Below, in pieces: positions 1-8,706 of a stretch of 64,000 nucleotides of DNA. The stretch is taken from contig CAKOGP040001881.1 in the NCBI GenBank assembly GCA_933822405.4, positions 186,001-250,000 of the forward strand, given 5' to 3'. The notes beneath the pieces are model-generated. The model ran no database searches. It was not told the origin of the DNA and saw only the letters and a list, made by a program, of their open reading frames with translations. Positions within the stretch are counted from its first letter, which is position 1. Each line of letters opens with the position of its first letter. This DNA is from Cylindrotheca closterium. Taxonomy: Eukaryota; Bacillariophyta; Bacillariophyceae; Bacillariales; Bacillariaceae. A program made the position numbers and the translations under genes.

Positions 1-1349
1 TGGTTGTGATAGTTCGCGGACTCTAGAAACAGTTCTACTGCGGGAGTGACATTTGGTGCCAGTACTTGTCGTAGCCGTGGTTGCAACTTGTCCGCTTCTG
101 GTTTTGGATCTGCTCCAGAGACAACATCAATCAATCTTTCTCTCCATCCCTCCTCAGTCATTTGAAAAACATGCACGGGGAGTGCGTCAATGAACTCTTG
201 TAATACCATCATCACAGGCAAATCCCTGTCTCGTTTGAAACTAAAAGATGAAAAGTCGGCATGCCACTCTACTCGGATTGAAAACTTCTTCGTTGGGCTA
301 TTTTTGTCTGTCTTTGCTTCTTTCGTTTCGTCCTCCTCCCCTTTGATAGATGGAGGGTTCACAAAATCGAAGTCCACCAGCTCCCCTAACGCATTTTCTA
401 GCGCCTCTTTTTGCTGCCGCCTTAATTCAAGAGACGCTTCGACAAGGTGAATGGAGTCAATTGCTTCCCCAAAATCGGACAATTTTGAAGATGTAGCAAG
501 CTGGACTATGTCTGAAATGAGTGTTCCTCTCCCAGGACCTAGTTCGACAAGTTGGACCTTCGAAGGCTTTTGCAACGACTGCCACTGCGTAACTAGCCAA
601 ACGCATATACAGTGACCGAAAACATGAGAGATTTCAGGTGCAGTAACGAAATCACCCTTTGATCCGAAAATAGTTGAGGCATCCTTAGTAGAATCATCAG
701 TAGACTGTTCGGCAACATCGTCCTCGCTGTCACTCCAGTCATCATCATCTAACTCTTTTTCAAGCGTCGTCGCCGGTCTTGTGTAGTATCCATGCATAGG
801 GTTAGTGAGGCAGTGACGCATATATTCGGCGGTAGTGATCTGGCCCGAAACTCCAATCCGCTGGAATAGAAACTCAGACAATGGTGTAGCAGCCTCATAA
901 CCTTTCCAGTCCTGTGGTGCATATGGTAAATGAATCGCTGGATCGAACATTGCTTCTTTTTCGAAGGAAAGCTGATCCGGCTGATCCAGTCTATCCAAAA
1001 TCTTGTTCGATCGCCACCCATCATCTTCAAGCCCATGTGAAAAGTCAATCATTGAATGAGACTTAGGCGACTCTGCCTTTAGATTCGAAAAAGCTGAAGA
1101 GTAACCTGTAGAAGATTCCATGACTTGTTTCTCACTCGTGAATTGAGCAGAGGTCGCGTCGCGTTCCGAAGCTGCTTGCGATGGTTCACCGTCCGCTGAA
1201 GTTTTCTCCATTTGTCGCTTCATTGCACCTTTCTTTCCAGTCTTTGATGATGATACCAAAAACCGACATTCCACGGAATTGCAAAGCTGGTTGGGGAGCC
1301 GCCTTGTAGGGAAAAGCCGTCTACCCAAGGTCGCACTGGATTGCAACAT
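1..1349 (-). CDS. NDUFAF7: Complex I assembly methyltransferase NDUFAF7 (MidA family), C-terminus missing
   Basis: The frame is open from an ATG at 1349 to the left edge, so the 3' end lies outside the window. The first ~40 residues are rich in Arg, Ser and Leu and nearly free of acidic residues, as in a mitochondrial presequence. After a low-complexity stretch comes the family signature: ITTAEYMRHCLTNPMHGYY, then GDFVTAPEISHVFG, then the SAM-binding segment VELGPGRGTLISDI, and further on VMMVLQEFIDALPVHVFQ. In the family this enzyme dimethylates an arginine of NDUFS2 during assembly of respiratory complex I in the matrix. An acidic insert (DDDDWSDSEDD) separates the first two motifs. No intron was needed. 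Another complex I gene, NDUFA6, lies 6.4 kb away on the same strand. The family call is firm. Confidence 0.88.
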   Translation of the reverse strand, partial: MLQSSATLGRRLFPTRRLPNQLCNSVECRFLVSSSKTGKKGAMKRQMEKTSADGEPSQAASERDATSAQFTSEKQVMESSTGYSSAFSNLKAESPKSHSMIDFSHGLEDDGWRSNKILDRLDQPDQLSFEKEAMFDPAIHLPYAPQDWKGYEAATPLSEFLFQRIGVSGQITTAEYMRHCLTNPMHGYYTRPATTLEKELDDDDWSDSEDDVAEQSTDDSTKDASTIFGSKGDFVTAPEISHVFGHCICVWLVTQWQSLQKPSKVQLVELGPGRGTLISDIVQLATSSKLSDFGEAIDSIHLVEASLELRRQQKEALENALGELVDFDFVNPPSIKGEEDETKEAKTDKNSPTKKFSIRVEWHADFSSFSFKRDRDLPVMMVLQEFIDALPVHVFQMTEEGWRERLIDVVSGADPKPEADKLQPRLRQVLAPNVTPAVELFLESANYHN

Positions 1350-1600
1350 TGTGGTTCAAATCAATGTGATGAAACTGTTTTCGAGAATTGAACACTGAAC
1401 ACATCATCACAACATCATTCATTCGTCCATTCCACGAAAGGTTGTGACGACTGACTCGTTCGACTACTATACTTGAAGCTATGAATGGGGACAGACGGCT
1501 CAGGTACTGTACAATACATTATTGTTTTGAGTTACCGGTACTGCTATAAAGACTTGTTTGGTTTGTTTCAGCCTATCTTAAAATGGTTAGTATTTCATGA
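1350..1600. other. Intergenic, NDUFAF7 promoter side
   Basis: This gap holds the upstream region of the NDUFAF7 gene and the 3' side of the next minus-strand gene. It contains one copy of the palindrome TACCGGTA (1533-1540) that recurs in other non-coding gaps of the window. No gene is seen. Confidence 0.5.
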
Positions 1601-3897
1601 CTACTGATGCTTCTTGAGCTCCATGTCGATCCGCTTTCGTACTTGCCCTAAATCAAGGCTCACCATAGCCCACCATGCCGCAACTAGGAGGCATAAGAAG
1701 AGGTTCGGAGTAAGTCCAAATACACTGGGGTCTGCACCCAGAGTTGCAAGTCCCAACCACAGGAACGCTTTGTTCACTACCGATACACAGAAGGAAGCAC
1801 TTCCTGCTCCCCACCTATTTGCTAGAGTGTCGACAATGGGCTTGGCTTCGTACCGTGCCTCATTAGAGAGTCCCCTCCAAAGATTCTCCCGCACAGGTTT
1901 TGCCACAGCCAGATTTATGACACGTGTACATTCGTCCAACATCAAGAACAAAATTAGGTTGGGTGCTTGGCCATTGGACACCCTGTGCCACCATGTGAGA
2001 CCAATGATTCCGACCAATCGCACTGCAGGCATGAGAGAAAGGGTACCCTGAGAACCAAGTCTTTGTGCAATCCCCGCCCCGATCCCGCTTGCTTGAAATA
2101 CAAATACAGCCATAGAACTAGCGATGTTGATGTTTGCCAAGAAAGCCGTGTCTGCGCTGACGGTAGTATCTGATTTGCGGTTTGCAATCAATTCAGCTCG
2201 TTGGAAACTCAGCAAGGTGCTAGTACTTGCGAAAAGTGCATTATATGTGAAAATTGCCATCAACAGCCGCGACTTCAAGATGGTAGTGATGCCTCGTAGC
2301 AACCGTTGCGTAAACGTATCAATATTTTGGCCATCGTCTTTTGGTGGTGCTTGGCTCGGTGGAGCTTTGTCAAGGTCGCTTAGAGACTTTGTCGATGATG
2401 ACTGGCTCATTGAATCTTTGGATGAAACCTTCTTCATCAGACTATTTCCTGAAGCGACCCGCTTCATGCTTCCCAGTGAAACTGACCGCTGCATGCTTGC
2501 ATCCAGGCTAGCAAGATCCTGCGATGACCTAAATATCTGCTGTTCTTCCCAGTGCTTCTTCATGATAAAGCCCAATTCGATTGAAAGTTCCGCTGAGATT
2601 TCCAACAAAAATGCGGAGACGATAAGCAGACCCGAAACTCCCAAAGTATTTGCCATCGACGACGCCAAAACACTAAGACGGCCATCAAGCAAATAATTAG
2701 TTTGATAGTACTCTCGATGTTGTCATGGTCAAGCTGAACAGCAACTTACCTCCCCCAAATGCCGCCAAGTGTGCCTCCGAAACCAACCATTGCTAGCCTC
2801 TGCAAACGTGTTCTCTTAACCTTAGGCCTCGGTCCCAATTTCCGTTCTTGACCTTTGCGTGCGACATCTTCATATTCCATAGCTTCTGTGGTCACTCCCC
2901 ATACAAGTGAGATCGAATGTAGCTTCATCAAGTGAACAACCAAGAAGAAAGCTATGTACATGGCTTTCCCCAGTTTCGAAACCAAAAAAGGGATCCAGTC
3001 CCAGATTGTCACAAGATCTGATTCAGAATCCAATGCCTCTGCTCCCAGCCAGCTAGGGATTGGTAACCACGAAAGCTTTCCGTCTCGCAACCAGTCCATA
3101 ATTTGAAACCCAGCGGCATAGCTCAAAACAGAAAGCGCGAAGAACCTGTAGAATAGCGCCAGACTCGTCCCCTGCGTTTCTCCGCGCGTCAAACCCATTT
3201 TCTTCCATAGTTTCCGTCTGCCTGGGTCTGGCGCTTCAAACAACCATCCAATCGGTACACTTGACAGGAACGCTAAGACACTAGAAGCCAAGGTCAATTT
3301 GGGAATATTCTTCACACCAACTTGTAGTGCAACAGCATCTCGCATGGGAGATAGAACATAATTGGCGCATGTGACATTGTGCAATGCCCAAAACCCCATC
3401 CAAGTGGCAACTGCGAAATCTTCCTGCTCAAAACACTTTGTGGAAATCCAGAACACAAGCCTTGTCGCTGGATAGCATGGAACAAAGTATGCCTTCTTTT
3501 TTGTAGCCTCTTCTTCCTTTTCGTTCTCTCCATCCGATACAGTATCAGGTCTCTCCTGTGAAATCTCATTTTCTGATATTTGCCCCAACAGGTGATAAGC
3601 TTGACCTGTGGGATTCGAAGAACCGGCAGGACGTATTGGTTCAGGTGATCCATGGAAGCTCTCTGGTAATGTGCCGTGCCTTGGAGGCGAATGAATCTCG
3701 CTTGGGATCAGTGGAAACTGTTGTTGTGTGTTTATCGCCGTTGCCATCATTGACTTGTTCTGAGCTGCATTTCCTTTGAACAATGGATTTTCTGGCGTTA
3801 TGTGACCTGTAGATGACGAGCTAGAGCCGATATCCTCGAGAAAAACACCGGCTACCTCATCTTCGTCAATTATTTGTTGGGATTCGTGTATTGTCAT
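1601..3897 (-). CDS. Multi-pass membrane protein related to MFS-type ATP:ADP antiporters
   Basis: Two exons, 3897-2750 and 2672-1601, with a 77-nt GTAAGT...CTTAG intron, give 739 residues. The start is the ATG of MTIHESQQ. Residues 1-140 are acidic, Ser-rich and probably cytosolic. The rest is hydrophobic and reads like bacterial and plastid-type nucleotide transporters of the Tlc/AAA family: LSPMRDAVALQVGVKNIPKL matches the PvRDamG..gGV.nLPwL block, and SVLASSMANTLGVSGLL spans the splice. Later come STLLSFQRAELIANR, LDECTRVINLAVAKPVRENL and ARYEAKPIVDTLANRWGAG, which correspond to the R.lnyalarPaRe.Lf and KYKAKsfIDtfvyRgGD blocks. A linker of Ser/Lys repeats (about residues 420-490) divides the two halves. 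The family relation is seen; whether it moves ATP, another nucleotide or something else is unknown. No plastid-type N-terminus is visible. Confidence 0.7.
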
Positions 3898-4348
3898 TGT
3901 GGGTGGCTGTCTCCGAAAACAAACGTACTTCAACACGACTGGTTTTCAAGAGCAGTTTCAAACGTGGACTTTTTCCTTTTTGTTGGAGGAGAAGCTGAAA
4001 GAGTTGTAGCTTGACCAACACACTTCTTTGTAAGTCCCTGTATTACTCCACCGGTGTTCAACGACTCAACTTTGCCTTTCAATATGATAGTCCAAGATTG
4101 ATTTTTTGTTCTGGCAACAACTGCAAGCAGGCAGAACAAAACCGGGAATTTTGCGCATGCATGATGGACGGACGTACATTTATTAGCTACGACTAGTACG
4201 ACTAAAGAGATCAGGTAATATTGATCATGATAATTGCATTTTGGTTTCAGGTGGCCAGTAAGATATTACAGAAGCCTATGTATTCTTTCTTCTGGTAGCT
4301 AGTAAGATGTAACACAAGCTTATGCATTCTTTCTTCCGGTGGCCATCC
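3898..4348. other. Intergenic stretch, no gene seen
   Basis: Upstream of the transporter-like gene and downstream of the next minus-strand gene. It contains a near-duplicated segment (acaagcttatgcattctttcttc-like text around 4270-4290 and 4313-4335) but no convincing reading frame. Confidence 0.4.
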
Positions 4349-6268
4349 TTACACGTCGAAGGACTTTTTCTGCGAAGCGTTCATTCTCCTAGCTGAAAGT
4401 TGCGGCCTCCTCGGTCGATTCCTTTTCATGGGTGACGACGTACGCTTGGGTTTCTTGTCGCCAACGAGGGAAAGTAGGGAAGGGGGTTCCTTCTTTTCCG
4501 CTGGCTCCTCAACTGGAGCTGGTTTCGTTTTTCGTGCCATTTGTTGCTTCTGTGGCAAATCCTCGGGCCAGAACAAAAACGAGACAACTGAAGCCAAAAA
4601 GATTACGCCTCTCGGTGTACCTGGGGCGCTGATGTTACCACTTTCCCCCATAGATAACAAGCCCGCAAGTAACTGAATGACCTGTTCGTCTGCGTTGTTT
4701 CGTCTTGCCAGAGTTGTAGTCGTGGGTCCTTGCTTTCCCAAAATGTGTGTGGAACCGCCGAAGTTTATGCTTCGCTTCACCTTCTTATTGTAGGCAGCCA
4801 ATGCTGATGATACACTTTTCCTATTCTGCAGTTTGCGAATGCTTGGGGAATAGACGTTGGAGGGTTTCGCTAGCTTGGTCTGATTGGCCTCTGAGTTCGA
4901 CAGATGGATAATACGAGGTAGGGAATGGGAATATTCGTCGACATCAGTAATTAACGAGACGGAATCATGTGAAGCATCCACATGTACACTTGATTGCGGT
5001 GCGTTGCTAAAGGATGTATCAGTGTCTGCATTGACTGCGTCTGCCTCTGCTGCCTCTGCTGCCAAGGCTTGTGCCTCAGCAAGCACTTCCATCGCAACTT
5101 CTTCCACAAACTTCTTTGTCTCCTCATCCTCTGCCCCTTGCGAAGAAGCAGATTCTTGAGAATTGGATGGCTCCTCAGGGATTGTTGGTGGAACGGCAAT
5201 TGTCGATGCTCCGAAACCTGATGTGGATACTGAAACAGCTTCTTGGGTTTTGCTGATCTTGTTAGACGGGGTCGTTGACACTGTTGGTGTTGGGACTTCA
5301 GGCTTAGAAGTATTGGGTATCAACGTTGCATCCTCAGGCATTGAGATTGTGGAAGCAGCTTTCAGTCTCAAGGATCTTAGTTCTCGAGCTTCTATTGTCG
5401 AAACTTGAGGCTTTGAAACTTGCAAGGTCGTATCGTCAGTCGTTGAATCTTCATTCTTTGACATTGCAGTCTCAGAAGTTTCCGAAGTAGAAGCTTCGGG
5501 ATTTTCTTTTGTTGCGCTCTTCGCCAGTGACGGCGAGTCTTCGGTAACAATCTTGTCGCTGGTAGTCTCCCCACTCTTGTAAGGGCGACTGCTGTGTTTC
5601 TTGCTATTGCTGGAAGTACCTCCAGGGTTCAGGGTCTGAAAGATGCTCTTTTCTCGCAAGAGTTGCACTGGATCGGGCATTTGCTCTCTCTTTGTGGGTC
5701 TCTTTGTGACCTCTTCGTCAATGTTTGACTTCTTGTCGCCGCATATAGCAATCTCCACAAGATTAAAGATGTAGTCCAGTGTATCATCTTTCCTGTCCAT
5801 TACTGGTTTCTTTCGCTCTTCTTTACTAGCAACGGCTTCAGGGTTGCAGTCCAAAGAGAAGTGAACACATTTCTCTTGCTTTTGGCTCTCGCCCGCTTCC
5901 CTACCGTTCTCAGTTTGGCGCTTATGTTCCTTAACGATCTCCGCTATATCTTCGCGAATACTGTTGAGGTCCATCTTCATTTCAGCTGATGTTCTTGGAG
6001 TGCACGACCTTTCATCAAATGGGACACATGTTGGCTCGTCGAATGGGGTGCATGCCGCCAGTGGCTGGGAACAGTCAGCATCATCACGAGCTTCGGATAA
6101 TGACATCCCCTCATTAGATTCAGAACGCCCCTCTTCCAATTCCATTTCAAGTTTGGGCTCTTCCGTTTCAGAAGCTTTGGATGCTTCAGATCCATCATGC
6201 TTGCCAACGAAATTTGATATCAAAGCATTCCAAGAAAACTGCTGCTCTGCAGGAGATTGAGCCACCAT
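4349..6268 (-). CDS. Hypothetical Ser/Thr/Glu-rich protein with one C-terminal membrane segment
   Basis: A single open frame. I start at the ATG at 6268 (context AACACCATGG), giving 639 residues. The frame stays open 51 nt further upstream but without an ATG, so a spliced upstream exon is possible. I do not recognise a family. Residues 10-430 are low complexity, rich in Ser, Thr, Glu and Lys. An Ala/Glu-rich stretch (VAMEVLAEAQALAAEAAEA) should form a helix. The segment NRKSVSSALAAYNKKVKRSINFGGSTHILGK looks more ordered. A hydrophobic stretch (GVIFLASVVSFLFWP, about residue 555) could be a tail-anchor membrane helix. It is followed by a very basic C-terminus (KRNRPRRPQLSARR). The layout suggests a tail-anchored or nuclear-envelope type protein, but that is inference. 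Confidence 0.6.
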   Translation of the reverse strand: MVAQSPAEQQFSWNALISNFVGKHDGSEASKASETEEPKLEMELEEGRSESNEGMSLSEARDDADCSQPLAACTPFDEPTCVPFDERSCTPRTSAEMKMDLNSIREDIAEIVKEHKRQTENGREAGESQKQEKCVHFSLDCNPEAVASKEERKKPVMDRKDDTLDYIFNLVEIAICGDKKSNIDEEVTKRPTKREQMPDPVQLLREKSIFQTLNPGGTSSNSKKHSSRPYKSGETTSDKIVTEDSPSLAKSATKENPEASTSETSETAMSKNEDSTTDDTTLQVSKPQVSTIEARELRSLRLKAASTISMPEDATLIPNTSKPEVPTPTVSTTPSNKISKTQEAVSVSTSGFGASTIAVPPTIPEEPSNSQESASSQGAEDEETKKFVEEVAMEVLAEAQALAAEAAEADAVNADTDTSFSNAPQSSVHVDASHDSVSLITDVDEYSHSLPRIIHLSNSEANQTKLAKPSNVYSPSIRKLQNRKSVSSALAAYNKKVKRSINFGGSTHILGKQGPTTTTLARRNNADEQVIQLLAGLLSMGESGNISAPGTPRGVIFLASVVSFLFWPEDLPQKQQMARKTKPAPVEEPAEKKEPPSLLSLVGDKKPKRTSSPMKRNRPRRPQLSARRMNASQKKSFDV

Positions 6269-6523
6269 GGTGTTAAGAAAATCCAAATAAACCTTTGGGA
6301 TGGTGCGATATGCTTTCAATGACCAAACGTAATCTCGTTAGTTTGACCGTGCGTTTGGTTCCATATCAATACTGCCGCCATCCTCTCTCTAGCGAATATG
6401 GGAAAAGGCTGTTTAGATCCAAATGATCGCAGATTACACGGCAGGTGCATGTGATGGCTGACGTTCAACGGATGATTCGCAAACCTGGAGAAGTCGAAGA
6501 AGTCGAACAACACCTGTTGATGC

Positions 6524-6541
6524 GGCCGGCCGCGGCCGGCC
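6524..6541. repeat. 18-bp perfect GC-only palindrome
   Basis: GGCCGGCCGCGGCCGGCC reads the same on both strands. It stands out as an all-G+C island in otherwise AT-rich intergenic DNA, about 250 bp upstream of the Ser/Glu-rich gene. Function unknown. Confidence 0.85.
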
Positions 6542-6586
6542 TGGCTTTTATACTATGCTGGTGCAACTATTTATACTAAATCCCCC

Positions 6587-6664
6587 GGGGAAAAAGAAGG
6601 GGGGAAGAGGAAGAAAAAGGAAAGAAAAGAAAACGAAGAGGAAAGAAAAGAAAAGAGGAGAAAG
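6587..6664 (+). repeat. Polypurine tract of 78 nt
   Basis: The + strand is purine only except for one C at 6634, built of GGGGAAAAAG, GAAAGAAAAG and similar units. Such tracts can adopt triplex or unusual helix forms. It lies between the GC palindrome and the LRR pseudogene. Confidence 0.85.
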
Positions 6665-6959
6665 CAACAGGATTGCAATAAAGTGTCTTTACATTACAGC
6701 ACTGGCCTCATGCATACCGTCGCAAGAATATATGCTCTATGATCCTGGCTCTAGCCAGGATTTTGACGGATTTTGAACAAGGTAACAATGACTGTTTGAT
6801 GTATGTTGACCGATGCCTCTGAAACTTTTGAAATGAGATTTTTTTAAGTTGCAAAGCAACCGAAGATGGAAATGTATTCGATTATAAGACACTGGTACGG
6901 CAACGGCTTTCACGACCAAAATTTCTCTGCATATCTCAACTTTGAAATGCAAAGCTTTA

Positions 6960-7440
6960 ACGCAGTGACATACTTAAAATCGAGGATGGAAGTCGATTCG
7001 AGCATGGTGCTGGTCCGAAGTTGGTGGAATGCATTAAAAGAAACAAAAGCCTGGAAAATTTGACCCTAGTTGAGTCTAATCTCAGTACAGTAGCCAATGA
7101 TGTCAATTCTTTGGGCACTGTCTGGTGATGGCACGATCCGGAAACTCTCGACTTTGGGGGTCGATCTCTGACAAGAGAGCGATTGAACAAACCTATTGAC
7201 GAAACTGATGTCTAGTAACACCTGTCACTTGGAAAATCTCATCATTAGAAGAGCACTGTCAGACTCACTAGAGGCAATTCTCATCTTTCGGACTGATGTT
7301 TTTCAAAGAGGCAATGTCAACTAAAACTTTGGATCTTTGCATACTAAATCTGTTCAGTTTGATGACTCCTATTTGGCAACTGTACTGCCAATGATGCCCA
7401 ACTTGTTGCATCTTGATTATTAGTCTGCTTGTGTTCTATC
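6960..7440 (+). pseudogene. Decayed leucine-rich-repeat gene remnant
   Basis: Short stretches with clear LRR rhythm appear in different frames, broken by stops. Around 7005-7125 the frame reads GPKLVECIKRNKSLENLTL, then VESNLSTVANDVNSLG and a stop. Around 7120-7320 another frame reads TIRKLSTLGVDL, stops, then NLLTKLMSSNTCHLENLII. Around 7320-7430 frames read TKTLDLCILNLFSL and VLPMMPNLLHLDY followed by a stop. No single frame is open for more than ~65 codons. Diatom genomes carry many LRR genes of this E-N-x-S-L-E-x-L-x-L style, so a dead copy is the simplest reading. Introns cannot explain all the breaks because stops fall inside repeats. Confidence 0.6.
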
Positions 7441-7787
7441 TGATGTATCTGATATTACACAGGTTGTAGATCACTTGCGTCACGCTAGCGCCAATGTGAG
7501 GTGAGGGGAGGGAGAGAGAGAGTTGTCAATCCTATTGATTGCATTACAATAAACTGTCTACATATTCCATATTGGTATTAGTCTCAGTTGTATTGATAGC
7601 TATCAATGAAGAGTCAAACTTAGGGGGCGGTGATTGCATTTGGAATGAAACGAGATTCGAACAACATTTTGTTCTCAATTCGCAATAAGTTGAATAAGAA
7701 AAAGCTCATTCGAAAAGTATAAATTCTGTTCTTCTACGATCAGTAGTAGCATCTACAATCCTAGTAGCGCGTTCATCAATCGAGGAT
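7441..7787. other. Intergenic stretch, no gene seen
   Basis: A (GA)n-rich patch (gaggggagggagagagagag, about 7502-7521) and AT-rich sequence downstream of NDUFA6. Nothing else is recognised. Confidence 0.4.
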
Positions 7788-8270
7788 TTAATTTCGAGCG
7801 AATTGATCGTCAATCGATGCATCCGCATCCAAACGCTTGCGTTCCGCCTCCATCGGAACTGTGTATCCTTCTAGAAAGTGCATCAAATGCGCCTTTTGTT
7901 TGTGCTGCAACATGGTGGTTTCCAAACTCATGTAACCCTTTTCCACCAACATTTCCGCAATTCGAGCATCCTTGATATCCTTTTGCTCGTAGAACTTTGT
8001 TCGAATTGAAGCACGTACGTCCTCTAGAGGCATGTCAATGTCGTAGATCATCAAAATTCGGGGAATTTCACTATACAGGTTGTATTGTATGAAGCAGTAG
8101 TGAAGAAAGTTGGAAGAAAGAAATCAGAATGTAAGTGCGAATCGAGATGGACATACGCCAATACTCCTTTGAGTTGATCTTACTTACCGAACAATTTTCT
8201 TGTACAACATGGCTGGTCTACCGATGACGCCCATTTGGCGGGCATGCTTTGAGAGTTGCAAGGATGCCAT
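7788..8270 (-). CDS. NDUFA6: Complex I subunit NDUFA6 (B14, LYR protein)
   Basis: Two exons, 8270-8188 and 8070-7788, separated by a 117-nt GTAAGT...TATAG intron that splits an Arg codon. The product has 121 residues, close to the usual 120-130. The N-terminus carries an LYR-like motif (MLYKKIVREIPRIL). The body matches the family pattern: IRTKFYEQKDIKDARIAEML, then EKGYMSLETTMLQHKQKAH and MHFLEGY. In other eukaryotes this accessory subunit docks the acyl-carrier protein on the matrix arm of complex I. An in-frame ATG at 8402 would add 44 residues, but the shorter form fits the family. The gene is divergent from myosin A. Confidence 0.9.
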
Positions 8271-8706
8271 TTGAGTTTTGCTGCTGACTGTTGAGAAGCA
8301 ACTTGAGGACAACGAGGTTGTGTTTGCCTCTTGCGTTATTCCAAACATGCAGCAAACAGAATCGCGCAGACGGTGCGGTGTAGATTGAGTCGAGTGAATC
8401 ATCCTTTAGCAATCCGACTAGTCCGAGACATTGAAATGACTCTGCCTGCAGTTTTTTGTTGATGACCTTTTTCTCGGTGGCACGTATGGTAGTTTCTACA
8501 GCGACACCAGTACTGGCACCTTCGGACGTCTCGCGGAAAATGTGGATCTTCATGGGGCTCGGTCACAACAGCAAAATAAACAGCTCGACTCGGAAGGAAG
8601 TGAACGTGATCAATCTTCGCAACTCTCAATACTATTAGTGAGGTTGCTTTGCAAACTTAGATCGGGGACTTCTACTTTCGTACATCGTTAATTTCAAGTC
8701 TCAAAG
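8271..8706. other. Divergent promoter region between NDUFA6 and myosin A
   Basis: This 436-bp gap holds both promoters. On the minus strand an ATG-started frame of 111 codons (8553-8218) runs into NDUFA6 exon 1 in another frame. It has no family resemblance and is more likely leader sequence than a gene. Confidence 0.4.

Noticed and set aside
3930..4139. Minus-strand 69-codon frame upstream of the transporter-like gene
   Set aside because: It is short, lacks a family pattern, and more likely belongs to the 5' leader.
7645..7665. tRNA-like T-loop text GTTCGAATC on the minus strand
   Set aside because: The flanking bases do not form a T stem, and no acceptor or anticodon arm can be found nearby.
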